64,000 nucleotides of DNA from positions 3,472,001 to 3,536,000 of the forward strand of contig CAJFCV020000002.1 in NCBI GenBank assembly GCA_904066235.2, in the 5' to 3' direction. Position numbers and translations under genes: made by a program. The notes under the pieces are model-generated. The model saw nothing but the letters and a program-made list of their open reading frames with translations. It was not told the origin of the DNA and did no database searches. Positions 55,006 through 64,000 of this stretch are shown one piece after another; positions within the stretch are counted from its first letter, which is position 1, and every line of letters begins with the position of its first letter. The stretch is from Bursaphelenchus xylophilus (taxonomy: Eukaryota > Nematoda > Chromadorea > Rhabditida > Aphelenchoididae).

Positions 55006-57873
55006 CTAATAGCCGGGAGCGGTACGTGGTGGAGGACAGTGTGAGCATTCGCCTCCAGCACCAGCCTCTCCTTGAGGACCGGCCTCTCCGGGCGCTCCTG
55101 GCGCACCCGGCGCTCCGTCTTTGCCGGCGTCTCCGGGAGGCCCTTGTGGACCGGGCTGCGACTTTCCAGGCTCTCCGGCGGGTCCGGGAGTTCCGGCGGG
55201 ACCGGCCGGCCCTGGTGGACCTGGTGGGCCTGGTGTGCCGGGCACGTCGGACAACTGGCCCGGCTCTCCGGCCGGCCCTGGCTCTCCGGCGGGGCCGGGA
55301 GTTCCGGGCGCTCCGACTGGACCCACGGTTCCGGCGGGACCGGGCGCTCCGGGTTGTCCGTCTTCGCCGTTCTTTCCGGGCTGACCGTTGGGACCCTTGG
55401 GGCCGGGAGCACCGGCCGGGCCGGCTGGCGCGTCCTCGCACTTGAAGCAGGGCTCTGGCGGGTTCTTGGAGACTTCTTGAGGGGCGTCGGCTCCGTTGTC
55501 ACCGTTTTTGCCGGCTTCTCCGTCCTTTCCTGCAATTTTTTGAGGGTTAATTTGGGGTAATAGTTTGTAGAAGTCGCTGAGATTTTAAAATTATGATTTT
55601 CCATGCTTGAAAAAGCATGTAGACTTGATCTGGCCGCTAAATTTTAGTTTTTCAAAATTTATGCAAATTTTAAAAAAAATTGCATAATTTCATAAAACCT
55701 CGAGAAATTATATTTCTAGGGGTACTGACGTCATTTTTACATCGTATATTAGGCAAAATAAAAATTTTAAAAAATTTGCATAATTCTGCATTTTGTCGTA
55801 AAATCGCTACTAATGGATTAAACACCACTCATAATCATCATTTTGAAGCCTCTTATTTTTTTCCGCGACAAATTTTGAAATTTTTTACGACTTTTTTGTC
55901 ATTTTTCTTAAAAATTTGAATATTTTAGCCCCTTGCACTCTGCTAATCCTCATAATTCTTCGAATTCGTCAATTTTCGCACGATGAATGGTGTCAAAAGT
56001 CCCATAACACATTAGCGGCGCGGTTTGATTGTTTTTCGAAACCAGTGCCGTGGAGAAACGGGTTTGCAACGGAAATCCCAAAAAAAAAAAAAACGACGAC
56101 GTCGCAGAAGCGCTCGTTTAGCCAGTTTTCACGTAAGAGTCAAGTGCCCGCACTAAATCAATCAACCAAACTGGAAATACGAAAAAATCCAGAGGTTTTC
56201 TGGAAGTTCCGAAAAATGTCATCATGACGCTGGAAATGCGTCATTATGATGGAATTTTTTGTCAAAAAATTTTTTTGGAGGCTCTACAGATAACTATAAA
56301 GTACATTTTAGGTATTTTTTTATTTTTAAGATCTTTTTGAAAACACGTCATCATGACGGATTTTTTGGAAAAATAATTTTTTGGTCTAAAATTATAGAAA
56401 CCCTTGTAAAACATAGTAAAAATTAGTTTACTGCATTGTTAAGCAGCGTAAAAATGTGTCATCATGACGGATTTTTTGGAAAAAATTGAAAAGCTCTAAA
56501 ATCGCATAAAAACTCGTGAAAATTCATTTTCAACTCCTTAGGATTAATTTTGAAAAATTTGAAAGTGTGTCATCATGACGCATTTTTTGGAAAAATAGAA
56601 TTTCTCCCCAAAAAATCGCAAAAAAACGATTTTTCGCTCAAAAATTAGGTAAAAAATCAAAAAAAAATCCTACCATCTTCTCCATCGGGGCCGGGTGGTC
56701 CAGGTGGTCCGGCCAATCCCGCTCCACACGAGCATTGCGCATTCTCCACTGGCGCAGCGGTCGTTGGCGCCGCCGTAGTTGGCGCTTCCGTAGCGGGCTC
56801 CTCATGGGCTTCGGCCTCCTCTCCGCCGTAAGCGGCAGCCGCTGGCGGCGTTCGCGGCGGTGGAGCCGGCGCCGAATCGCCGCCGTCGTAGTTGCCGGCG
56901 TTGTTCTCCGGGGCGGGCGCAATTGTGGCGGCCGGCGGTGGCGCGTAGTCGGGTTGGGAGTTGACGCCCGCCGCTGCGTAGCCGGCGGCTTGGCCTGCGT
57001 AGGAGTCGGCGCGGCCGAAACGACGGATTCCGGAGTGCGCGAACGAGGCTTGGGCAAGACCGTTGCGGCCGCCCGCGATGAAGAAGCGGCCGTTGACGGC
57101 GCGTTTCGCGCGGTAGGCGCCTTTACGTTGGGTGCGTTCGAACTGAAAGGCAAAAAAAGATTAGGAAACGGGATTTTTTGGCCGGAAACTTTTAGGAAAT
57201 TGAAATTCAGGGCATTTCTGATATTTCTACAAATTTTTGAAATAGTACCATTTATACGATGGAACATGTCCACGAAGATTTTGGACAAGTTTCTTTGTAT
57301 AAAATGTCGCTCGGATGCTGACTGTAATGAAATTTCAAACCAAGTTGGAAAATTTCTCTCTAAAAACCACTAACAATGCGCCTTTTTATACGAAATTCTG
57401 CTGGAAATTTTTTGGCAAGTTTCATCGTATAAAATGTCGCTTTAGGAGAATGACCAGTGAATTTTTGCAGTAAAAAATCTCTCTCTACAAGCCACTGGGA
57501 AAGCGCTATTTTATACGACAAAACCTGTTGCAAGTTTTTTCGACTTCATCGTATAAAATGTCGCTTTGAATTTTTGGGTACATATAGCTCTTATTTCTTA
57601 AATTCAGTAGATAACTGACATCCGGAAGCGTTTTCTTTACTCATGTCCTACCCTATCGAACTCTCCAAACAAGGTGTTGGTTCTGTGCTGGCAGAAGATC
57701 AGCTCCTCCTGAAGCCCGCTTTGCACGGTCATTGCGTATGTGTAGAGCATGGGAATCACCAACGATGCGACACACACCGCCACAACGGACACTGTGACTC
57801 CAACAAGGGCTATTCGCTTCGCTGAGGCGGCTTCGAGCTCCAGCTCGGCTCTACAGCATTTTTCTTCCGACAT
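55006..57873 (-). CDS. Cuticle collagen
   Basis: Structural protein of the nematode exoskeleton. Three exons join in phase: 57652-57873, 56674-57142, 55006-55529 (404 aa). The N-terminus ([20 protein letters not shown]) leads into a hydrophobic helix ([20 protein letters not shown]) and the nematode cuticle collagen N-terminal domain. A subtilisin-like cleavage site RAKR lies in exon 2 ([11 protein letters not shown]). A Pro/Ala-rich linker follows, then Gly-X-Y blocks: a short one ([19 protein letters not shown]) and longer ones interrupted at CFKCEDAP and at GQLSDVP. The tail is [14 protein letters not shown]. Paired Cys before and after the blocks permit disulfide trimers; the terminal Tyr may form di-tyrosine links. 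Start chosen at 57873, twelve bases after a TTTTTGCAG acceptor. Exon 3 is very GC-rich. Introns carry odd repeats. Confidence 0.93.
56205..56590. repeat. Iterated GTCATCATGACG motif in collagen intron 2
   Basis: TGTCATCATGACG-type palindromes at about 56217, 56346, 56458 and 56568 (period about 110-130 bp), each followed by GATTTTTTGGAAAAA-like sequence, plus one variant GCGTCATTATGATGG at 56237. Confidence 0.7.
57240..57565. repeat. Three TATACGA hairpins in collagen intron 1
   Basis: Three hairpin units, each TTTTATACGA...TCGTATAAAATGTCGC with a loop containing AAGTTT, at about 57247-57313, 57390-57440 and 57495-57562. A fourth copy stands alone at 61620-61682. Confidence 0.7.
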
Positions 57874-57885
57874 GGCTGTCGAACC

Positions 57886-57894
57886 CTGCAAAAA
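57886..57894 (-). promoter_or_regulatory. Candidate trans-splice acceptor of collagen gene
   Basis: Minus-strand TTTTTGCAG ends at 57886, twelve bases before the ATG at 57873, typical spacing for a spliced leader. Confidence 0.5.
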
Positions 57895-59240
57895 CGATGA
57901 TTTTTACCATATTAGAGAGCTATCTTTGGTTCTAAATTGAAGCGTAGCACGAGAAGAAGATTCTGAGCGTATTTCAAACACTTTTTTGGAGAGATTAAAA
58001 TCAAAAATACGAATGAAAAGTCAAAAAAATTACAAAAAAATCAAAACACTGCTGAAAAATTGGCCTTTCGCTTAAAAAGTTTGGAAAGGATGCAGTTTAT
58101 AGTTGTAAAATCAAACCTTAATACAAAACAGTCTTGGGAAGTCATTGCGGTCGTGCCTCAATGATAAAAATGTAACTTCAGCCAACAAAAAATAGAAAAT
58201 CCGTGAAACCCCCCAAAAAAACGGTAATTTAAAGATTTTTACAAGAAAAACCAGAATATTTTCCCTCGAAAATCAAGTAAATAAACAAAAAAGTTATTGT
58301 CCACTTCCTTATAATGCGTTTCGCGATTTTTTCGAATGAAAATTTGAGTCCCACCACGAAACCCTGAAATCTTGGCATTCCGTCTTAAGCCCTTTAAATG
58401 ATTTCAGGGTGTACAAAAATGATTGTAAGCATCAACAAAGCCTTTAAAAGCCCAGAAAAGCCAATAAAAATTAATCAAAAGCGGCATTATCATCCAAATC
58501 CAGCCCAAATCCCGCGAAATACCAGTTCCCCGCAGTCTTAACTGTCTATCATTACAATAGTGGGCGAAAAATCATTCACAGGATTATCAGCGGCGAAAAA
58601 ATCCCGTTTGAACCTAGTGGCGGGTGCGCGCTTATATATTGAAACGACTTCGAACTCTGGAAAAAAAGTCGAGTTTTTTCGGCGACGGCGGTGGGTGGGG
58701 TGGAAAACAAAAAGCGAAAAGATGAGTTTAAGGATCGTCGATTGAGCCCTCGGATTTTTCAACGGAGCTCTTTATAGACGAGAATGAGGGAGGAGTTGGC
58801 TGGAAAAGGCTGGGGATAAAAAGGATGACAAAAAATTATTTTTTTAAATTTCGAATTTTTGAAACTTAAAAGCAGCTTACTGATAAAAAAAAAGTAATGA
58901 AAAACTATTGCGATAGAGAAAGCTGGCCGTATTTTACCCAAAAAATTCCGAAATTTCCATTTTTCCAAAAATTTTTAAGTCCCACCACGAAAACATCTGG
59001 TTCCGAAAAATGGTCTAAAAATTCAGTTTTGTTCATTATAACTGTCCAGAGAAAATTTTGCACCTCTGAAATCCGCTTTTTCGAGGTTGATTTTGAGTCC
59101 TACAGGGAAACCCTGAAATCTTGGCATTCTGTTCGTTTCGCTCTAAATGGTTTCAAATCCTGTGAAAAGGCTGATGAACACTATAAAATGTAAAAAATAC
59201 AATACCGAGCAGAATAAACAAGGTTTATAAAGCAAAGTTG
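57895..59240. other. Collagen upstream region with family-H phrases
   Basis: Family-H copies at about 58350 (TCCCACCACGAAACCCTGAA), 58980 and 59095. No supported gene. The first few hundred bases should hold the collagen promoter. Confidence 0.45.
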
Positions 59241-59261
59241 CCAAAAAACCTTTTTTCGAAT

Positions 59262-59475
59262 GCACTGTGCGTTGGCGACGAGCGTGGGAAACGTTCAAAA
59301 TGCACCGTGCAAACGGCTTTTTTGTGGTTTGCGCTGTGCAAAAAGAGAAAATGCACCGTGCGTAAGCGACAAGTGTGGGAAAAGGTTCGAAATGCACCAT
59401 GTCATGGCGACAAGCGTAGGAAATGTTCAAATTCCGCTGTGCAAAAGCGAAAAAATGTCCATGCACTTTAATAAA
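59262..59475. repeat. GCACNGTGC cluster ending in family-D end
   Basis: Six exact or near palindromes; spacers share GGCGACGAGCGTGGGAAACG with each other and with 14280. It ends with ATGTCCATGCACTTTA, a family-D terminus, so the cluster may be the body of a decayed D element. Confidence 0.65.
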
Positions 59476-60056
59476 ATGGTAATACTCAGATTGGCAGTCA
59501 TCAATCCCTTCATGACGACAAAACAAAGTCCTAATGACAACAAACCTTGTCTGCAGCCAGCAATATATATCACGGAGAGGCTTCGAATACGGCTGGCTGG
59601 AAACCAGAGTAATAAAGATTGTGGGCGGAGTGCGGTTTTCGAAAATCCTGCGAAATTTGATTATCTGATCAGCGACATCCGTGAAGGAACGGAGAAGAAT
59701 ATGACGATGGAAAAAAAGGAGTTTCAGTCAAGTCTTCAGGGACATGTCGAACAACTGAGATTACAAAAAAATCGAAAAAAAAATTTCTTTTAAGCCTTGA
59801 ACAAGAAAGGACAAAAAAATTGGAAAAAATTGAAATTTTCAAATAATTTCCCCTCAGGGTACCCCTAACTGAAACCTCTTCAAATTCGTTGAAATTTGGT
59901 GTAAACTTAGAATAGTTTCTTCTAAGACATTTGTGACAGTTTTAGTTCGCGCTTTGCAGAAACCATCGAGATTTTTAGGTCGAAAGTTGAAAAACCTCCA
60001 AAATTTTAAAAAATTTTTCTCCTAAAAAATTTTTGAATTAAATAGTAAAGTAAGGT
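59476..60056. other. Intergenic, no gene recognised
   Basis: An open frame (59260-59793) continues here from the palindrome cluster. Its second half has no recognisable domain or codon pattern. Confidence 0.4.
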
Positions 60057-60730
60057 TCATGATGCTCCGATAGTGTTGAAAAATCGTTGAACATCTCTAG
60101 AGCCGAGATATTCAGCAACCTTTTTGCCAGAGAGCACGTAAAACGAGGAGAATCGGTCTGACAAAAAAAATATTTTTCCGCCTATAACTCTTCGAATTGG
60201 CATCGGAAAAAGATGATTTTTGGTAAGAAAATATGTGCACTTTACTTGTTTCAAATGCTGAAATTTTGAACGCAAAAATCAAAAACAATTTCGGGATTTT
60301 TTCAACTTCCGAGCTAAAGATCTCGATTAATTCTGTAAAGTGCGGCTTAAGACTCTCCCATGTCTAAGAAAATTCTATTCTAACTGTTTGCCACATTTAA
60401 GCAAAATCAAAGAGGTTAATTTTGGAGGTACCAAACGAAGGTTCGAAAAAATATGACTTCATTTTACGAATTTTGACATACAAAGGTTTATACTTATTTC
60501 TACCGTAAAGGGTAATGGGTCCACAAAACATTAATTTTTTTCGCGCGAAACTGGCAAAGATATGGCCAAAACGGGATTTTCTCTGACCGCTCTCCGCGTT
60601 TCGCGTACTCTCTCGGCCCCCAAAGATCGCTGAATATCTCGGCTCTCCCTGCAAAGCGCGAGCTAAAACTTTCAGCAATTAATATGTGGTCTATGGCCAA
60701 AGTGTGTGCAAAATTTAAAGAAAACCTGAG
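60057..60730 (-). repeat. Two family-E repeats in tandem
   Basis: 60057-60260 (GAGCCGAGATATTCAGCAAC, AGAGAGCACGTAAAACGAGG) and 60485-60720 (CTCTGACCGCTCTCCGCGTT, TCGCGTACTCTCTCGG, CTGAATATCTCGGCTCTCCC, CAATTAATATGTGGTCTATG) are related copies. Confidence 0.6.
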
Positions 60731-61299
60731 AGTCGCTCTTCAGGTACTTCCCTTGTAAAATACGAGAAGAAACCTCTTTTTATTCGTCAAAAAACAATAG
60801 ATTTCTCGAAAACAACGTATTTTCCGACACATCACAATTAAAACCGAGCAAGTTTTGGGCTCATAATAGCCGCTAAAAATCCGCTGCAATCATTTTTTAT
60901 ATTCCTATGACCAAAAACATATGAAATTAGCGCAATTTTCGTCGTCAAACCGCATAAGCCGATGAGATCATCCAATCCGAAAACAAAACATAGCCCAAAA
61001 CGCTTCTCGAACGACCGGGATCTTGTTTACAACCCAACACTACTTTTTAAAGATCACAAAGAACGCGAGTGTTTTTCTTTTGTGCTCCCATCCCAATGCC
61101 GGCGGGCAAAATCGGAGTCAATTGCGGCGACGAATCAAAGGTCCGAGGCAGGGTAATGAGGTTAGCGTCAAGAAAATCCGAAAAAATGTTTTCTTTTCCG
61201 CGGAGAAATGAAAAAAATTCACAAGGAAAGTGTTCGAGGTGCGACGCGCAGAATTTCTTTAAATTTTGCACACACGTTGGTCATAGGGCACATATCAAT

Positions 61300-61520
61300 T
61301 GCTCAGAATTTTAGCTCGCGCTTTGCAGCGACATCCTAGACATTCAACAATCTTTGGGGGCCGAGAGAGTACGCGAAACGCGGAGAGCTGTCAGAGAAAA
61401 GTCGCTTTTGGCCACATCCTTGCCAGTTTCGTGCGGAAAAAAATTATTTTTTGTGGATACATCACCCTCTACGGTAGAAATGGGCCTCAAACTTTTGATG
61501 CCAAAATTTGCCAAAAATGC
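61300..61520 (+). repeat. Family-E repeat, well preserved
   Basis: GCCGAGAGAGTACGCGAAAC, GCGGAGAGCTGTCAGAGAAA, CCTTGCCAGTTTCGTGCGGA and TACGGTAGAAATGGG follow the inverse of the 60485-60720 copy, block for block. Confidence 0.65.
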
Positions 61521-61619
61521 CTAAATTGGGACCTCTGAAATTGTCCGTTGTAGAGGGGTTTCGTTAAACAAGACTTCGTTATACAGAGATTTCAACGTTA
61601 CAGCTCATAAAAAATCAAT

Positions 61620-61682
61620 GTGACATTTTATACGATAAAACTTGTCCAAGCAATTTTCAGATAGGTTTCATCGTATAAAATG
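61620..61682. repeat. TATACGA hairpin, solo copy
   Basis: ACATTTTATACGATAAAACT pairs with GTTTCATCGTATAAAATGG; same unit as in collagen intron 1. Confidence 0.7.
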
Positions 61683-61764
61683 GCTCAATTCATCGTCGGT
61701 TTCAGCAAATTGGAAGCTCAAACTTCCACATAGCTCCTACTAGGCCGTCCGTAATTTTAGAGTG

Positions 61765-61870
61765 ATTTGCCGTTTGCACTGTGCAGTAAAGTCAGAATGG
61801 GAGCGACAGCCCAAAAAAGCTTATTGCACAGTGCAAAGTGAACTTTTTGTTTTCGCACAGTGCATGTCGG
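61765..61870. repeat. GCACNGTGC cluster
   Basis: Three palindromes. The arrangement GCCGTTTGCACTGTGCAGTA ... CTTATTGCACAGTGCAAAGT ... TTTTCGCACAGTGCATGTCG is repeated, diverged, at 63730-63850. Confidence 0.7.
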
Positions 61871-62059
61871 CAATATCACGCGAAATACGATCTTTTGAAG
61901 AGACAGCGCGGAAAATGAGGGGAAACGGTCAAAGAAAAAAAAATTTTTTTTAATAGTTCATAATTTTCTGCATGTTGCCAATACACACCGGCGACTTTGC
62001 GGATAGACTAGTGAGCAAAATGATGCTCAAAATTTGTGCCAAGCTTCGGCAGAATCAAA

Positions 62060-62155
62060 GAATTTGTTGAATTGTGTCGTGGCACAATCAAATTGCTTTT
62101 CAACACAGCGACGTGCATTTTCGATGCGACAACCCACATTATTTTACGGACAGAC
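62060..62155. mobile_element. Family-A MITE, right half
   Basis: TGTGTCGTGGCACAATCAAA interior and the right end ATTATTTTACGGACAGACAG; left end missing. Confidence 0.55.
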
Positions 62156-62699
62156 AGATAATTCATATTGCCATAGCCTTAATTTTCGTTTTTTCGGACC
62201 CCATCCACCTCAAAAAAAAATTATTCGAGTTCCAGAAGTCGGGTCGGATCGGAATACGAAATATTTTCCTTGATTTTGAGGGCTTTCTCATATTATTATT
62301 TATGGTTCCTCTCCCAATTCACTTCTCCCTCCCCCTCAAATGGCTTTTGTATTCGCCTTCATTTTCGGCGGGTTTGGGATGGTGCAATGGGTCTGCCGAA
62401 GGCTTCCGGAGTAATGAAGAATTCAGGGAGATTGATGAACTTTAAAAAAACGAAAAAAAAAAAATTAAATTAAAAAAAAATTTAAATCGAAAAAATAAAA
62501 TCTCTTTGATTTCGATGAAACTTGACACAAATTTGGAACACCATTTTCTAACAAATTTGTGAAACTTTTAGTTTACAACTTGCAAAAATTGGTGAGATTT
62601 TTACGCCGAAGGTTTGTAAAATTTCAAAATTTTTTTCCAATGTTTGACTTCAAAAATTTGAGTGTTTACAACATAAGAGGCATACAATTTCCTCACGAA

Positions 62700-62890
62700 A
62701 AACAGTCCTTTCCAATGGCAATCAGAAGAGCTTGACGCAAAAAATTTTTTTTGTCTAACCGTCTCTCCTCATTTCCCGTGATCTCTCGCAATAAGACCGT
62801 CGAATATCTGGGCTCTCACCGCAAATTGTGAGCTACAGATTTCTGCGATTGATGTGTGGCCTATATACAGAAGATTTGCAGAATTTGAAG
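62700..62890 (-). repeat. Family-E repeat
   Basis: AACCGTCTCTCCTCATTTCC, CGTCGAATATCTGGGCTCTC and GATTGATGTGTGGCCTATAT. Confidence 0.55.
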
Positions 62891-63329
62891 CAAATCATAA
62901 AAAAAATTTATTTTGTTTTTACTGCCTTCAAGCCCTTTCAATAATCTGGCCATTGTTCGCAAATTGCATCGTATCTGCTGCTCGTTTCGAATCGAGTCGT
63001 TTCCGCGTGAGCTGATCGATTGAGTGACCAACTTCCGCCATAACGCGTCTTTTTTCGATCTTGACGGATTCCCCAGAAGAGCACGCCAAAAAAAACGAGT
63101 TCAAAACCCCGCTGGCTATTCGTTGAAGACGACGACGCTTGTTTGTTTTGTTGTGGGGAAAAACGGGGATGAGCGGTAAACAACAAATTGACTAAACGAA
63201 CATGGAGGGATACGATAAATAGAAAAACTTTGAGTACATTTAGCATAACCAAAGTACTAGTTAGTTCGCAATCTCGCTGGAGTACGTACAGAAGACAGTA
63301 CGACGTTTCATACTCATTTTTAACGTAGA
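62891..63329. other. Intergenic, unsupported open frame
   Basis: A 152-codon minus-strand open frame (62938-63396) has no recognised domain and its 5' part lies in a family-E repeat. I do not call it a gene. Confidence 0.35.
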
Positions 63330-63560
63330 AGGTAATGTTCCGATAAAACAGCATTTTTACGCACGAATCTGCCAGAAATGTGTTTTCTCTGATCATCGGC
63401 GTTTCACCTGCTCTCTCGGCGACAAAGTTTGTTGAATATCTCGGGAGCCCCTTTAAAGCGCAACCTAAGACTTTCGGGAATTGATATGTGGCCTATGCCA
63501 GAAATGTGTGCAAAATTTGAAGAAAATCTGAGCGTCGCACTTGCCGTACTTCCCTTCTCA
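63330..63560 (-). repeat. Family-E repeat
   Basis: TTTTCTCTGATCATCGGCGT, GTTGAATATCTCGGGAGCCC, CGGGAATTGATATGTGGCCT and AGAAAATCTGAGCGTCGCAC. Confidence 0.6.
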
Positions 63561-63729
63561 ATTTTGTGTGAAGTTCTAGAATAAAAGTATAAAATTAGGG
63601 GTATCCTTGTTACACAGTCTTGATGGATTTTTAAAATACGACTTCTCGGTCCTTCACTCACACGACGGATAGTGATTCTGCAGGTAGACATTGTTTACTA
63701 GTCCGTTCGCAGTCTCTGGAGTGATTGTT

Positions 63730-63960
63730 GGCGTTTGCACAGTGCAGAAAAGGCAGAGTGCGATCGACAGTCCAGAAACGCCTATTGCACGGTGGAAAAG
63801 CAAGAAAATGCACAATGCAAAGTCAGCTTTTGTTTTCTCACAGTGCATGCCGTCGAAATCCCTTCAGCGGCTTTGCACACGGACTGCAAGTTTTTCAATG
63901 TGAGAAAACGAAAGTGCACTGTGCTCTGTGCAATTTCTTGCTTTTTGCACCGTGCAATAG
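63730..63960. repeat. GCACNGTGC cluster at window end
   Basis: Six palindromes or near variants; the first half is a diverged copy of the 61765-61870 cluster. Confidence 0.7.
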
Positions 63961-64000
63961 GCTCTTGTGGGCTGTCTCACACCCTAACTTTTTCTGAACA

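Noticed and set aside
54959..55604. Arg/Pro-rich frames on both strands over collagen exon 3
   Set aside because: Shadows of the Gly-X-Y coding frame, which alone has the collagen repeat, Cys clusters and an in-phase acceptor.
56735..57373. 212-codon plus-strand frame opposite collagen exon 2
   Set aside because: GC-rich antisense shadow with no recognised domain; the minus-strand frame has the RxxR site and joins both neighbouring exons in phase.
62938..63396. 152-codon minus-strand frame
   Set aside because: Part lies in a family-E repeat, and there is no domain or splice evidence.

Overview
The window looks like a nematode nuclear genome, probably a rhabditid. The evidence is two transthyretin-like (TTL) secreted protein genes, a cuticle collagen with the nematode N-terminal domain and a RxxR cleavage site, a MOLO1-domain levamisole-receptor-modulator-like gene, a Str/Srd-type seven-helix chemoreceptor, a nematode-type UDP-glycosyltransferase, GT...TTTTCAG introns, and candidate trans-splice acceptors just upstream of start codons. 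Coding exons are moderately GC-rich. Introns and intergenic DNA are very AT-rich and packed with small transposons. No rRNA, CRISPR or prokaryotic feature is present.

Layout: 1-1502 holds the 5' end of an LTR retrotransposon on the minus strand (ORF start, leader repeats, primer binding site, LTR), inserted in a MITE. 1999-3453 (-) is the 5' part of a UGT gene. 4142-9872 (+) is a candidate small secreted peptide gene whose intron carries a 3.0 kb foldback element (6497-9534) with 118-bp tandem arrays in opposite orientation and a 9-bp target duplication. 9873-20450 is gene-poor and full of MITEs and clusters of the 9-bp palindrome GCACNGTGC. 20816-25239 (+) is a MOLO1-domain membrane protein. 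26092-26883 and 32358-33795 (+) are two paralogous TTL genes with a chemoreceptor (27947-29631, +) between them. 34566-36853 (+) is a pepsin-fold protein that has lost both catalytic Asp motifs and has an acidic, GPI-type tail. 37256-39805 (+) is an unrecognised gene with a duplicated exon motif. 41022-49732 (+) is a 12-exon HOOK-family microtubule adaptor (zyg-12-like), followed on the same strand by a CoA-diphosphatase-type Nudix hydrolase (50304-54016). 55006-57873 (-) is a cuticle collagen. 58000-64000 is repeats only.

The genes do not form a single pathway; they are ordinary nematode housekeeping, cuticle, sensory and secreted functions. The repeat landscape is the unusual part. At least three TA-flanked MITE families, several long-arm foldback elements (two carrying tRNA-like modules in or between their arms), and a dispersed palindromic 9-mer fill introns and spacers, often nested in one another. 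Gene models were spliced by eye from frame continuity and splice consensus. Exon phases are consistent in every model except the unrecognised gene at 37256-39805.
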